The notes beneath the pieces are model-generated. The model was given only the letters and a program-made list of their open reading frames with translations. It did not search any database and had not been told where the DNA came from. The position numbers were made by a program, and so were the translations under genes. From positions 1 to 6,629 of the forward strand of contig JANXZP010000018.1 of the NCBI GenBank assembly GCA_025355485.1: 6,629 bases of DNA, written 5' to 3'. This DNA is from Pseudomonadota bacterium. Lineage in GTDB: Bacteria; Pseudomonadota; Gammaproteobacteria; Xanthomonadales; Xanthomonadaceae. Below, in pieces: positions 1-5,579 of the stretch; the stretch's first letter is position 1; every line of letters starts with the position of its first letter.

Positions 1-1090
1 CCGCGATGCCCGCGATCTCGGCCAGGACTTTGGGCGTATCGAGATCGTCGTCCAGTGCGTCCTCGATGGATCGCGGAATCGCAGCGCCTGCAGCGACCGC
101 GATGTCACCGAGGTCGCGCAATGTGCCGTACAACCGGTCCAGTGTGCGCACGCTTTGCTCGATCAGCGCGTCCGTCCAGTCCAGCGGCTGTCGGTAGTGC
201 CCTGATAGCAGCGCATAGCGCAGGACTTCGGCAGGCACTTCCTTCAACAGATCGTGCACGCGAAACGTATTGCCAAGCGACTTCGACATCTTCGAACCGC
301 CGAGGTTCAGCATGCCGCTGTGCAGCCAGAATCGCGCGAAGGTGTGCCCGGAGTGCGCGCATTCGCTCTGCGCGATCTCGTTCTCGTGGTGCGGGAATTG
401 CAGGTCCATGCCGCCGCCGTGGATATCGATGGTGTCACCGAGATGCGCCTCGGCCATCGCCGAGCATTCGATATGCCAGCCCGGCCGACCGCGCGCCCAG
501 GGCGAATCCCAGCCGGGCAACGTTTCGTCGGACGGTTTCCACAGCACGAAATCGCCAGCATCGCGTTTGTACGGTGCGACATCGACGCGTGCGCCAGCCA
601 GCATCTCTTCCGGATCGCGCCGTGAGAGCTTGCCGTAATCCGCGAAACTGGCCACAGAAAACAGCACGTGGCCTTCGGCGGCGTAAGCGTGGCCGCTGGC
701 GATCAATCGCTCGCACATCGCGACGATCTGCGGAATATGCGCAGTGGCGTAGGGCACCACGTCCGGCGTCAGCAGACCCAGCGCGTACATGTCGTCGACG
801 AAGGCCGTGTCGAAACGCGCGGTGATCGTGCCGATCGGTGCATTCATCTCGCGCGCGGCGGCGTTGATCTTGTCGTCGATGTCGGTGATGTTGCGCGCGT
901 ACACGACGTTTGGAAAGCGGCGCTTGAGCACGCGCGCGAGCAGGTCAAACACCAGGAAGGTGCGCGCGTTGCCGATGTGGATGTAGTTGTACACGGTCGG
1001 GCCGCAGACGTAGAGCGTCACGCGGCTGGGATCGGTCGGAACGAAGTCTTCGACGCAGCGGTTCAGGGTGTTATAGAGGCGCACGGGCAT
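1..1090 (-). CDS. cysS: Cysteinyl-tRNA synthetase, partial (C-terminus beyond window)
   Basis: Class I aminoacyl-tRNA synthetase that charges tRNA-Cys with cysteine in the cytoplasm. About 363 codons are visible from the ATG at 1088-1090, against roughly 460 for the full E. coli enzyme; the rest lies left of position 1. The frame is open throughout. Visible landmarks are the CGPTVYN segment with Cys29, the HIGH-type motif as HIGN (38-41), NITDIDDKI, the GWHIECSAM segment with Cys209, the HHENE segment with His234 and Glu238, and KMSKS at 267-271 (bases 278-292). Cys29, Cys209, His234 and Glu238 match the zinc site known in the E. coli enzyme, almost residue for residue in number. The visible part ends near the start of the C-terminal tRNA-binding region. 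No strong Shine-Dalgarno precedes the ATG. It diverges from the glycine-zipper gene. Identification is very secure. Confidence 0.98.
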   Translation of the reverse strand, partial: MPVRLYNTLNRCVEDFVPTDPSRVTLYVCGPTVYNYIHIGNARTFLVFDLLARVLKRRFPNVVYARNITDIDDKINAAAREMNAPIGTITARFDTAFVDDMYALGLLTPDVVPYATAHIPQIVAMCERLIASGHAYAAEGHVLFSVASFADYGKLSRRDPEEMLAGARVDVAPYKRDAGDFVLWKPSDETLPGWDSPWARGRPGWHIECSAMAEAHLGDTIDIHGGGMDLQFPHHENEIAQSECAHSGHTFARFWLHSGMLNLGGSKMSKSLGNTFRVHDLLKEVPAEVLRYALLSGHYRQPLDWTDALIEQSVRTLDRLYGTLRDLGDIAVAAGAAIPRSIEDALDDDLDTPKVLAEIAGIA

Positions 1091-1112
1091 TGATCTGATG
1101 GAGACGTAGGCA

Positions 1113-1139
1113 AGTGTAGCAACCGGACATTGTTCACAA
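1113..1139 (-). promoter_or_regulatory. Possible cysS promoter
   Basis: Read on the minus strand, TTGTGA (1134-1139, 4/6 to the sigma70 -35) and TACACT (1113-1118, 4/6 to the -10) are separated by 15 bases, a slightly short spacer. Transcription would start near 1106 and leave a leader of about 15 bases before the cysS ATG. This is consensus matching by eye only. Confidence 0.3.
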
Positions 1140-1157
1140 AGCGTTATCAGGTATGGT
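1130..1157 (+). promoter_or_regulatory. Possible promoter of the glycine-zipper gene
   Basis: TTGTTC (1130-1135, 3/6) and TATGGT (1152-1157, 4/6) are separated by 16 bases. A start near 1164 would give a leader of about 57 bases to the ATG at 1221. The -35-like element overlaps the proposed divergent cysS -35, so the two promoters would share about ten bases. Weak match. Confidence 0.22.
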
Positions 1158-1220
1158 TCAGCGGGCGGATGATGAAATACGCGTCAGGTTCGCCACGAAC
1201 ATACAAACAGGAGCTCCGCC

Positions 1221-1775
1221 ATGAAATCCGGCTATCTGCTCGCCCCGCTGGCTCTCGCGACATCGCTCGCATTGCTGGCTCCCGTCGCTGACGCGCAGCC
1301 TTATGGCCAGCGCAACGAAGGCGTGAGCTACGGCTACGCGACCGTGCTGCGCGCGACCCCGTCCTACGAAACCTACCGCACCGTCGATCAGCAGCAGTGC
1401 GACGACGGCGGCTATCAGCGCGTACAGAAGGACACGACCGGCACCACCGTGCTTGGAGCGGTCGTCGGCGGCGCGCTCGGCAACACGGTCGGCAAGGGCG
1501 ATGGTCGCAAGGCGGCGACGATCGGAGGCGCGGTGGCCGGTGGATTCATCGGCCACAACATCGCCAAGAACAGCGATTCGAATCGCTATCAGCAGGGTTC
1601 GTGCCGACCGGTGGACGTCGAACGCGACGATCGCCGCGTCGCCGGTTACGACGTCGAATACAGCTACAAGGGCGATGTGTATGTCGCGCGCATGTCCTAC
1701 GATCCGGGCAACCGCATCCGCGTGCGCGTCGCGGTGACGCCGGCCGATGACGACATGCCGCCGCCGCGCCGCTGA
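1221..1775 (+). CDS. Exported glycine zipper 2TM domain protein
   Basis: A 184-residue protein of the glycine-zipper (Rick_17kDa_Anti-like) group. These are small cell-envelope proteins, mostly of unknown exact function, that associate with membranes. The first 25 residues form a classic signal peptide: a Lys near the start, a hydrophobic stretch at about 5-21, and ADA before QP as a likely signal peptidase I site. There is no lipobox Cys, so it does not look like a lipoprotein. Residues about 76-115 are rich in Gly and Ala with GxxxG spacing (GAVVGGALG, then IGGAVAGGFIG), in two blocks split by a charged GKGDGRK turn. The zipper is flanked by Cys60 and Cys128, which could form a periplasmic disulfide. 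The C-terminal third is charged, with YDVEYSYKGDVYVARMSYDPG, and ends in PPPRR. AGGAG at 1209-1213, 7 bases ahead of the ATG, supports this start. It appears to be a single-gene unit. The domain call is firm; the role is not known. Confidence 0.88.
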   Translation: MKSGYLLAPLALATSLALLAPVADAQPYGQRNEGVSYGYATVLRATPSYETYRTVDQQQCDDGGYQRVQKDTTGTTVLGAVVGGALGNTVGKGDGRKAATIGGAVAGGFIGHNIAKNSDSNRYQQGSCRPVDVERDDRRVAGYDVEYSYKGDVYVARMSYDPGNRIRVRVAVTPADDDMPPPRR

Positions 1776-1802
1776 CTTCCGGCAGTTTCATGATCGTCGC
1801 AC

Positions 1803-1833
1803 CGACGCCTCTGCTTCATTTGCAGGGGCGTCG
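1803..1833 (+). terminator. Hairpin downstream of the glycine-zipper gene
   Basis: Arms 1803-1814 and 1822-1833 form a 12-bp stem with one G-U pair around a 7-base loop, starting 27 bases after the stop codon. No T tract follows, so it is not a standard rho-independent terminator. It could protect the mRNA 3' end or act with Rho. The stem is seen directly; the role is inferred. Confidence 0.4.
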
Positions 1834-1869
1834 TGCTGTGTGGGATCGGTAATTTACGACGCGGTCGCC

Positions 1870-1898
1870 TTGCGTAGCACCGGCATCCATGCAAAACT
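1870..1898 (+). promoter_or_regulatory. Candidate promoter of the arg leader transcript
   Basis: TTGCGT (1870-1875) and AAAACT (1893-1898) are spaced by 17 bases, with TG at 1890-1891 as an extended -10. Each hexamer matches consensus at only 3/6. A start 7-8 bases downstream would fall on or next to the ATG at 1906, giving a leaderless mRNA. That would explain why no Shine-Dalgarno precedes that ATG. Speculative. Confidence 0.2.
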
Positions 1899-1905
1899 TC
1901 ACCCC

Positions 1906-2013
1906 ATGCATGCACTCCGAGCCAACGCCGACATCCTGACCTCCGCCCGCATGGCGGCGGGGATGACCTCGCGCGCGCGCCGACCGCTCTGCCTTCCATC
2001 GCGAGCTGGGTAG
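1906..2013 (+). CDS. Possible arginine-containing leader peptide (35 aa)
   Basis: A short ORF from the ATG at 1906 to the TAG at 2011-2013, ending one base before the proposed antiterminator arm. It would encode 35 residues beginning MHALRANAD. Six are Arg (5, 15, 23, 25, 26, 33), with a local cluster RARR at 23-26 (bases 1972-1983). Its position, 133 bases ahead of argF' and just upstream of a terminator, fits a leader peptide that senses charged tRNA-Arg. Against this, no Shine-Dalgarno is visible, the same frame is open far upstream (to about 1747), and Arg codons are common by chance at this GC content. It is not a family I recognise. It may be non-coding. Confidence 0.3.
   Translation: MHALRANADILTSARMAAGMTSRARRPLCLPSRAG
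1932..1965 (+). promoter_or_regulatory. Leader RNA hairpin inside the candidate leader ORF
   Basis: CATCC (1932-1936) pairs with GGATG (1961-1965), and CCGCC (1943-1947) pairs with GGCGG (1956-1960). This gives a 10-bp stem interrupted by a 6-base bulge on the left side. A shifted alternative (1943-1947 with 1953-1957) also exists. TGACCTC occurs at 1937-1943 and again at 1964-1970. In an attenuator this could serve as a pause hairpin. Pairing is seen; the role is inferred, and GC-rich DNA forms such stems easily. Confidence 0.3.
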
Positions 2014-2050
2014 CGGGTTTCCGCGCTTTTCGATTCACCGAAAAAACCCG
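2014..2050 (+). promoter_or_regulatory. Putative antiterminator helix ahead of argF'
   Basis: CGGGTT (2014-2019) can pair with AACCCG (2045-2050), and TTTTCG (2027-2032) with CGAAAA (2039-2044). This gives 12 bp with a 7-base bulge at 2020-2026 and a 6-base loop. The right arm (2039-2050) is the left arm of the terminator, so the two structures exclude each other. The left arm starts one base after the TAG of the candidate leader ORF, where a terminating ribosome would cover it. Complementarity is direct; function is inferred. Confidence 0.45.
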
Positions 2051-2071
2051 GCCATGCGCCGGGTTTTTTCG
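2039..2071 (+). terminator. Strong rho-independent terminator ahead of argF'
   Basis: Arms 2039-2052 and 2058-2071 form a perfect 14-bp stem around the 5-base loop CATGC. The stem has a GC-rich top and six A-T pairs at its base, so the right arm supplies a run of six T. The A run on the left makes it usable on both strands. It lies 75 bases ahead of the argF' ATG. It may simply end the upstream transcript, or be the OFF structure of an attenuator for the arginine genes. Nothing in the window on the minus strand needs a terminator here, which favours plus-strand use. Confidence 0.9.
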
Positions 2072-2110
2072 TCTTGACGCGGGAACAAACCAACAAGGCT
2101 GATCCTTATC

Positions 2111-2126
2111 GCGGAATTCGATCCGC
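2111..2126 (+). repeat. Inverted repeat in the argF' 5' untranslated region
   Basis: GCGGA (2111-2115) and TCCGC (2122-2126) flank a 6-base centre, ending 20 bases before the argF' ATG. It could be a small mRNA hairpin near the ribosome site or a protein-binding palindrome. It does not resemble the E. coli ArgR box (TGAAT/ATTCA half sites). Short enough to be chance. Confidence 0.25.
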
Positions 2127-2146
2127 CACAACGTACGGAACACATC

Positions 2147-3163
2147 ATGCAATCCGCACCAAGACATTTTCTCAACACCCAGGACTGGAGCCGCGCCGAA
2201 CTCGATGCCTTGCTCGCGCGCGCCGCTGCGTTCAAGCGCAACACCTTCGGCGATGAACTCAAGGGCAGGGCCATCACGCTGGTGTTCTTCAACCCATCGC
2301 TGCGTACGCGTACGAGCTTCGAGGTTGGTGCATTCCAGCTCGGTGGCCATGCGGTCGTGCTGGCGCCGGGCAAGGATGCGTGGCCGATCGAATTCAATCT
2401 TGGCACGGTGATGGACGGCGATACCGAAGAACACATTGCCGAAGTCGCGGGTGTGTTGTCGCGTTATGCCGACCTGATCGGCGTGCGTGCATTTCCGAAA
2501 TTCCAGGACTGGTCGGTGGATCGCGAAGACGCGGTGTTGCGCGGCTTCGCGAAATATTCAAGCGTCCCGGTGATCAACATGGAAACGATCACCCATCCGA
2601 TGCAGGAACTCGCGCATATCCTCGCGTTGCAGGAACGCTTCGGCACCTCCGATTTGCGCGGGAAGAAATACGTTCTGACCTGGACGTACCACCCGAAACC
2701 GCTCAACACCGCCGTCGCGAACTCCGCGCTGACCATCGCCACGCGCATGGGCATGGACGTGACCCTGCTGTGCCCGACGCCGGAGTACGTACTCGACGCG
2801 CGCTACATGCAATGGGCCGCGCAGAACGTCGCCGAAAGCGGTGGCTCGCTCGCGATCAGCCACGATCCAGCCGCGGCGTATCGCGGTGCCGACGTCGTCT
2901 ACGCGAAAAGCTGGGGCGCGATTCCATACTTCGGCCGCTGGGAACGGGAAAAAACCATTCGCGACGCACACAAGCACTTCATCGTCGACGAGGCGAAGAT
3001 GGCGCTGACCAACAACGGCGTGTTCAGCCACTGCCTGCCGCTACGCCGCAACGTCAAGGCCACCGATGCGGTGATGGACTCGCCGAACTGCCTCGCGATC
3101 GAGGAAGCAGAGAACCGCCTCCACGTGCAGAAGGCGGTGATGGCTGCGCTGGTTTCGCAATGA
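2147..3163 (+). CDS. argF': N-acetylornithine carbamoyltransferase
   Basis: Transfers the carbamoyl group of carbamoyl phosphate to N-acetyl-L-ornithine, giving N-acetyl-L-citrulline, in the cytoplasm. At 338 residues it matches the Xanthomonas campestris enzyme. Landmarks are the carbamoyl-phosphate loop SLRTR (51-55) within FFNPSLRTRTSFE, the KDAWPIEFNLG loop with Trp79, MDGDTEEH with Glu94, INMETITHPMQ with Glu146, His150 and Gln153, HCLPLRR with Cys296, Lys304, and Arg324. With a constant offset of two these line up with residues described for the X. campestris enzyme: Trp77, Glu92 (which favours acetyl over succinyl substrate), Glu144, Cys294, carboxylated Lys302 and Arg322. Ordinary OTCases have STRTR and an SMG loop, both absent. 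The start is weakly supported: only a GGAA (2137-2140) precedes the ATG. It heads the arg set, and its stop overlaps an ATG of the argG frame. A terminator/antiterminator candidate lies upstream. Confidence 0.97.
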   Translation: MQSAPRHFLNTQDWSRAELDALLARAAAFKRNTFGDELKGRAITLVFFNPSLRTRTSFEVGAFQLGGHAVVLAPGKDAWPIEFNLGTVMDGDTEEHIAEVAGVLSRYADLIGVRAFPKFQDWSVDREDAVLRGFAKYSSVPVINMETITHPMQELAHILALQERFGTSDLRGKKYVLTWTYHPKPLNTAVANSALTIATRMGMDVTLLCPTPEYVLDARYMQWAAQNVAESGGSLAISHDPAAAYRGADVVYAKSWGAIPYFGRWEREKTIRDAHKHFIVDEAKMALTNNGVFSHCLPLRRNVKATDAVMDSPNCLAIEEAENRLHVQKAVMAALVSQ

Positions 3164-3180
3164 CCAAGGACTCGCTACCC

Positions 3181-4401
3181 ATGAACCAGGATATCGTCCT
3201 CGCCTTTTCCGGCGGTCTCGACACCAGTTTCTGCGTGCCGTGGCTGATCGAGCGCGGCTATCGCGTGCACACGGTGTTCGCCGATACCGGCGGCGTGGAT
3301 GCGGATGAGCGCGCTTGCATCGAGGCGCGCGCGAGCGAACTCGGCGCTGCATCGCACGTCACCATCGATGGAGGCCCGGCGTTGTGGCGCGAATTCGTCG
3401 TGCCATTCGTGATGGCGGGTGAGGGTTACCAGGGCCAGTATCCGTTGCTGGTGTCCGACCGCTACCTGATCGTCGAAGCCGCGCTCAAGCGCTGCAACGA
3501 ACTCGGGACGAAACTGATCGCGCACGGCTGCACCGGCATGGGCAACGACCAGGTGCGCTTCGATCTTTCGGTCAAGGCGCTCGGCGACTACACGATCGTC
3601 GCGCCGATCCGCGAGATCCAGAAGGAACACACGCAGACGCGCGCATACGAGCAGCTCTACCTTGAACAGCGCGGCTTCGGCGTGCGCGCGAAACAGAAGG
3701 CGTACACGATCAACGAGAACCTGCTCGGCTTGACCATGTCCGGTGGCGAGATCGATCGCTGGCAGGCGCCGGGCGAGGGCGCGCGCGGCTGGTGCGCGCC
3801 GCGCGCAGAGTGGCCGCAGGCGCCGATGCAGGTGAAGATCGGATTCGAGAACGGTGAAGCAGTGTCGCTGGATGGCGAGCGCATCGCCGGGCATGAATTG
3901 CTGGCGAGGCTCAACCGCGAGTTTGCGCGCCATGGTGTCGGTCGCGGCATGTACACCGGCGATACCACCATCGGACTGAAAGGTCGCATCGTGTACGAGG
4001 CGCCTGGCCTGGTCGCGTTGCTCGCCGCGCATCGCGCGCTCGAGGAAGCCGTGCTCAGCAAGGCGCAGAACCGCTGCAAGCCTGCAGTCGCGAAGCAATG
4101 GATCGAACTCGTGTACGAGGGCTTCTTCCATGACCCGTTGAAGGCCGATCTCGAAGCCTTCCTGCAGTCGAGCCAGCGTTGCGTCAGTGGCATGGTGACG
4201 CTGCAGACGCACGGCGGCAACGTGCACGCGGTCGCGGTGGAGTCGCCGCATATCCTCAACGCGAAAGGCGCGACCTATGCGCAGTCGGCGGATTGGGGCG
4301 TCGCGGAGGCCGAAGGATTCATCAAGCTCTACGGCATGAGTTCCACGTTGTGGGCCGAGGTCAACAGGAACGACGTGGGCGGGAATTCCGATGCTGGATA
4401 G
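3181..4401 (+). CDS. argG: Argininosuccinate synthase
   Basis: ATP-dependent ligase that joins citrulline and aspartate to argininosuccinate through a citrullyl-AMP intermediate, the penultimate step of arginine synthesis. The 406 residues fit the family's usual length of about 400. The N-terminal nucleotide-binding PP-loop is AFSGGLDTSF (8-17). Also seen are FADTGG (33-38), GEGYQGQYPLLVSDRYL (80-96), HGCTGMGNDQVRF (115-127), APIRE (141-145), KQKAYTINENLLG (171-183), EAPGEGAR-like QAPGEGARGW (195-204) and RGMYTGDTTIGLKGRIV (255-271). I chose the ATG at 3181 because MNQDIVLAFSGG matches the usual family N-terminus and AAGGA lies 10 bases upstream. A second in-frame ATG at 3160 overlaps the argF' stop (ATGA) and would add seven residues, so the two genes may be translationally coupled. 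The last ten residues after EVNR form a short non-conserved tail that overlaps argE. Confidence 0.98.
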   Translation: MNQDIVLAFSGGLDTSFCVPWLIERGYRVHTVFADTGGVDADERACIEARASELGAASHVTIDGGPALWREFVVPFVMAGEGYQGQYPLLVSDRYLIVEAALKRCNELGTKLIAHGCTGMGNDQVRFDLSVKALGDYTIVAPIREIQKEHTQTRAYEQLYLEQRGFGVRAKQKAYTINENLLGLTMSGGEIDRWQAPGEGARGWCAPRAEWPQAPMQVKIGFENGEAVSLDGERIAGHELLARLNREFARHGVGRGMYTGDTTIGLKGRIVYEAPGLVALLAAHRALEEAVLSKAQNRCKPAVAKQWIELVYEGFFHDPLKADLEAFLQSSQRCVSGMVTLQTHGGNVHAVAVESPHILNAKGATYAQSADWGVAEAEGFIKLYGMSSTLWAEVNRNDVGGNSDAG

Positions 4402-5491
4402 CGTACTCGAACACCTCGAAGCGCTGGTGTCGTTCGACACCCGCAATCCGCCGCGCGCGATCGATTGCGGCGGGATTTTCGGCTACCTCCGCACGGAATT
4501 GGCAGACTTCGAGATCAAAACGACCGATCACGGCGCCGGTGCGGTGTCGCTGCTGGCCGTGCGCGGCAATCCGCGGCGCGTCTTCAACGTGCATCTGGAC
4601 ACGGTGCCGGATTCGCCCGGATGGAGCGCCGATCCGTTCGAGCTTCGCGTGGACGACTGGCGCGCGGTCGGTCTTGGGGCCTGCGACATCAAGGGCGCCG
4701 CAGCCTGCCTGTTGGCGGCGGCGCAAGGCACGAGGGGCGACGCGGCGTTCCTGTTCACGTCCGACGAGGAGGCCAACGATCCGCGCTGCATCAACGCATT
4801 CCTCGCCAGCGATCATCGGTTCAAGGAAGTCATCGTCGCCGAACCGACGCGCTGCGAAGCGGTGCTCGCGCATCGCGGCATTGCATCGGTATTCATGCGC
4901 TTCAAGGGAACCGCTGGCCACGCTTCCGACGCGCATGCGCTGGAGGCGAGCGCGTTGCACCAGGCGGTGCGCTGGAGTGGACGCGCGCTGGATTTCGTGG
5001 CGTCCGAAGCGCATCACCGTTTCGGCGGACTCATCGGCCTGCGTTTCAACATCGGCCGCATCGAGGGCGGCATCAAGGCCAACGTGATCGCGCCGTCTGC
5101 GGAACTGCGCTTCGGATTCCGCCCATTGCCGTCGCAGTCCATCGACGTGCTGCACGCCGCGTTCCGCGGTTTCGCCGAGCCAGCGACGCTCGCGCAGTAC
5201 GAGGAAACGTTCCGTGGCCCGTCGCTGCCGGCGGGCGACAGCACATCATCAGGGCAGCCGTCCACAGAAGACCGTCGCCTGCAGGCGTGCGATCTTGCCG
5301 ACTCGCTGGGCCTGCCGATCGGCAACGCGGTCGATTTCTGGACCGAAGCCGCGCTGTTCTCGCAGGCCGGACTGACCGCGATCGTGTACGGCCCCGGCGA
5401 CATCGCGCAGGCGCACACCGCCGACGAATGGGTCGCGCTCGATCAATTGCACACCGCTGCAGGTACCTACCGACGTCTGCTGGAGCCCTGA
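4391..5491 (+). CDS. argE: M20 family N-acetylcitrulline / N-acetylornithine deacetylase
   Basis: Zinc-dependent amidohydrolase of the M20 (ArgE/DapE) family, 366 residues. In this cluster the likely substrate is N-acetylcitrulline made by ArgF', giving citrulline and acetate, as shown for the X. campestris ortholog. Two-metal site residues by family pattern are His68 and Asp70 (NVHLDT), Asp99 (CDIKG), the general base Glu126 and ligand Glu127 (DEEAND), Glu151 (VAEPT) and His342 (AQAHTADEW). The inserted dimerization domain spans about 165-265 and includes GTAGHAS (173-179). The ATG at 4391 overlaps the argG end by 11 bases, so translation is probably coupled; a GGGA 6 bases upstream is a weak Shine-Dalgarno. 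The alternatives, acetylornithine deacetylase or a DapE-type succinyl enzyme, cannot be excluded by residues alone; the neighbourhood decides. Confidence 0.93.
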   Translation: MLDSVLEHLEALVSFDTRNPPRAIDCGGIFGYLRTELADFEIKTTDHGAGAVSLLAVRGNPRRVFNVHLDTVPDSPGWSADPFELRVDDWRAVGLGACDIKGAAACLLAAAQGTRGDAAFLFTSDEEANDPRCINAFLASDHRFKEVIVAEPTRCEAVLAHRGIASVFMRFKGTAGHASDAHALEASALHQAVRWSGRALDFVASEAHHRFGGLIGLRFNIGRIEGGIKANVIAPSAELRFGFRPLPSQSIDVLHAAFRGFAEPATLAQYEETFRGPSLPAGDSTSSGQPSTEDRRLQACDLADSLGLPIGNAVDFWTEAALFSQAGLTAIVYGPGDIAQAHTADEWVALDQLHTAAGTYRRLLEP

Positions 5492-5494
5492 CCG

Positions 5495-5566
5495 ATGAAC
5501 ATCATGCTGCCGTCTTCGATCGCCGTCGCCGACGAGCGGAGGTTTCTTCCGCCATCCTCATGCTGA
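5495..5566 (+). other. argE-argB spacer containing a 23-codon mini-ORF
   Basis: The 88 bases between argE and argB hold a 23-codon ORF beginning MNIMLPSS, with GGAG (5482-5485) placed 9 bases ahead of its ATG, better than any ribosome site seen for argB. It stops at 5564-5566, 13 bases before the argB ATG, so a ribosome ending here could restart at argB. I recognise no family. It may be chance. Confidence 0.2.
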
Positions 5567-5579
5567 GTCGCGCGTGACC

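Noticed and set aside
55..825. A 256-codon plus-strand frame in the first kilobase.
   Set aside because: It is antisense to cysS, whose motifs are unmistakable, and its translation is an Arg/Ala/Ser-rich low-complexity string.
1887..1914. Repeat of CCATGCA (1887-1893 and 1904-1910) next to a TGCATGCA palindrome, considered as a repressor operator.
   Set aside because: The copies are short, imperfectly arranged and unlike the ArgR half sites; nothing else supports an operator.
1697..2434. A 245-codon minus-strand frame across the argF' leader.
   Set aside because: It reads through the strong terminator palindrome and the 5' part of argF', has no conserved motif, and looks like a shadow frame.
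2147..3163. Annotation as an ordinary ornithine carbamoyltransferase.
   Set aside because: The STRTR loop and the SMG substrate loop of OTCases are missing, while the acetylornithine-specific residues are present.
3175..4446. A 423-codon open frame on the minus strand opposite argG.
   Set aside because: It lies wholly antisense to a clearly conserved gene, has the Arg/Ala/Asp/His-rich composition of shadow frames in high-GC DNA, and shows no recognisable domain.
5536..5554. Small inverted repeat GCGGA/TCCGC in the argE-argB spacer, considered as a terminator or repeat element.
   Set aside because: Only five base pairs with a 7-base loop and no T tract; the dense gene set suggests read-through, and no second copy of a repeat is visible in the window.
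4465..5577. A 370-codon plus-strand frame overlapping argE.
   Set aside because: It is the +1 shadow of argE; the argE frame carries all M20 metal ligands and this one carries none.
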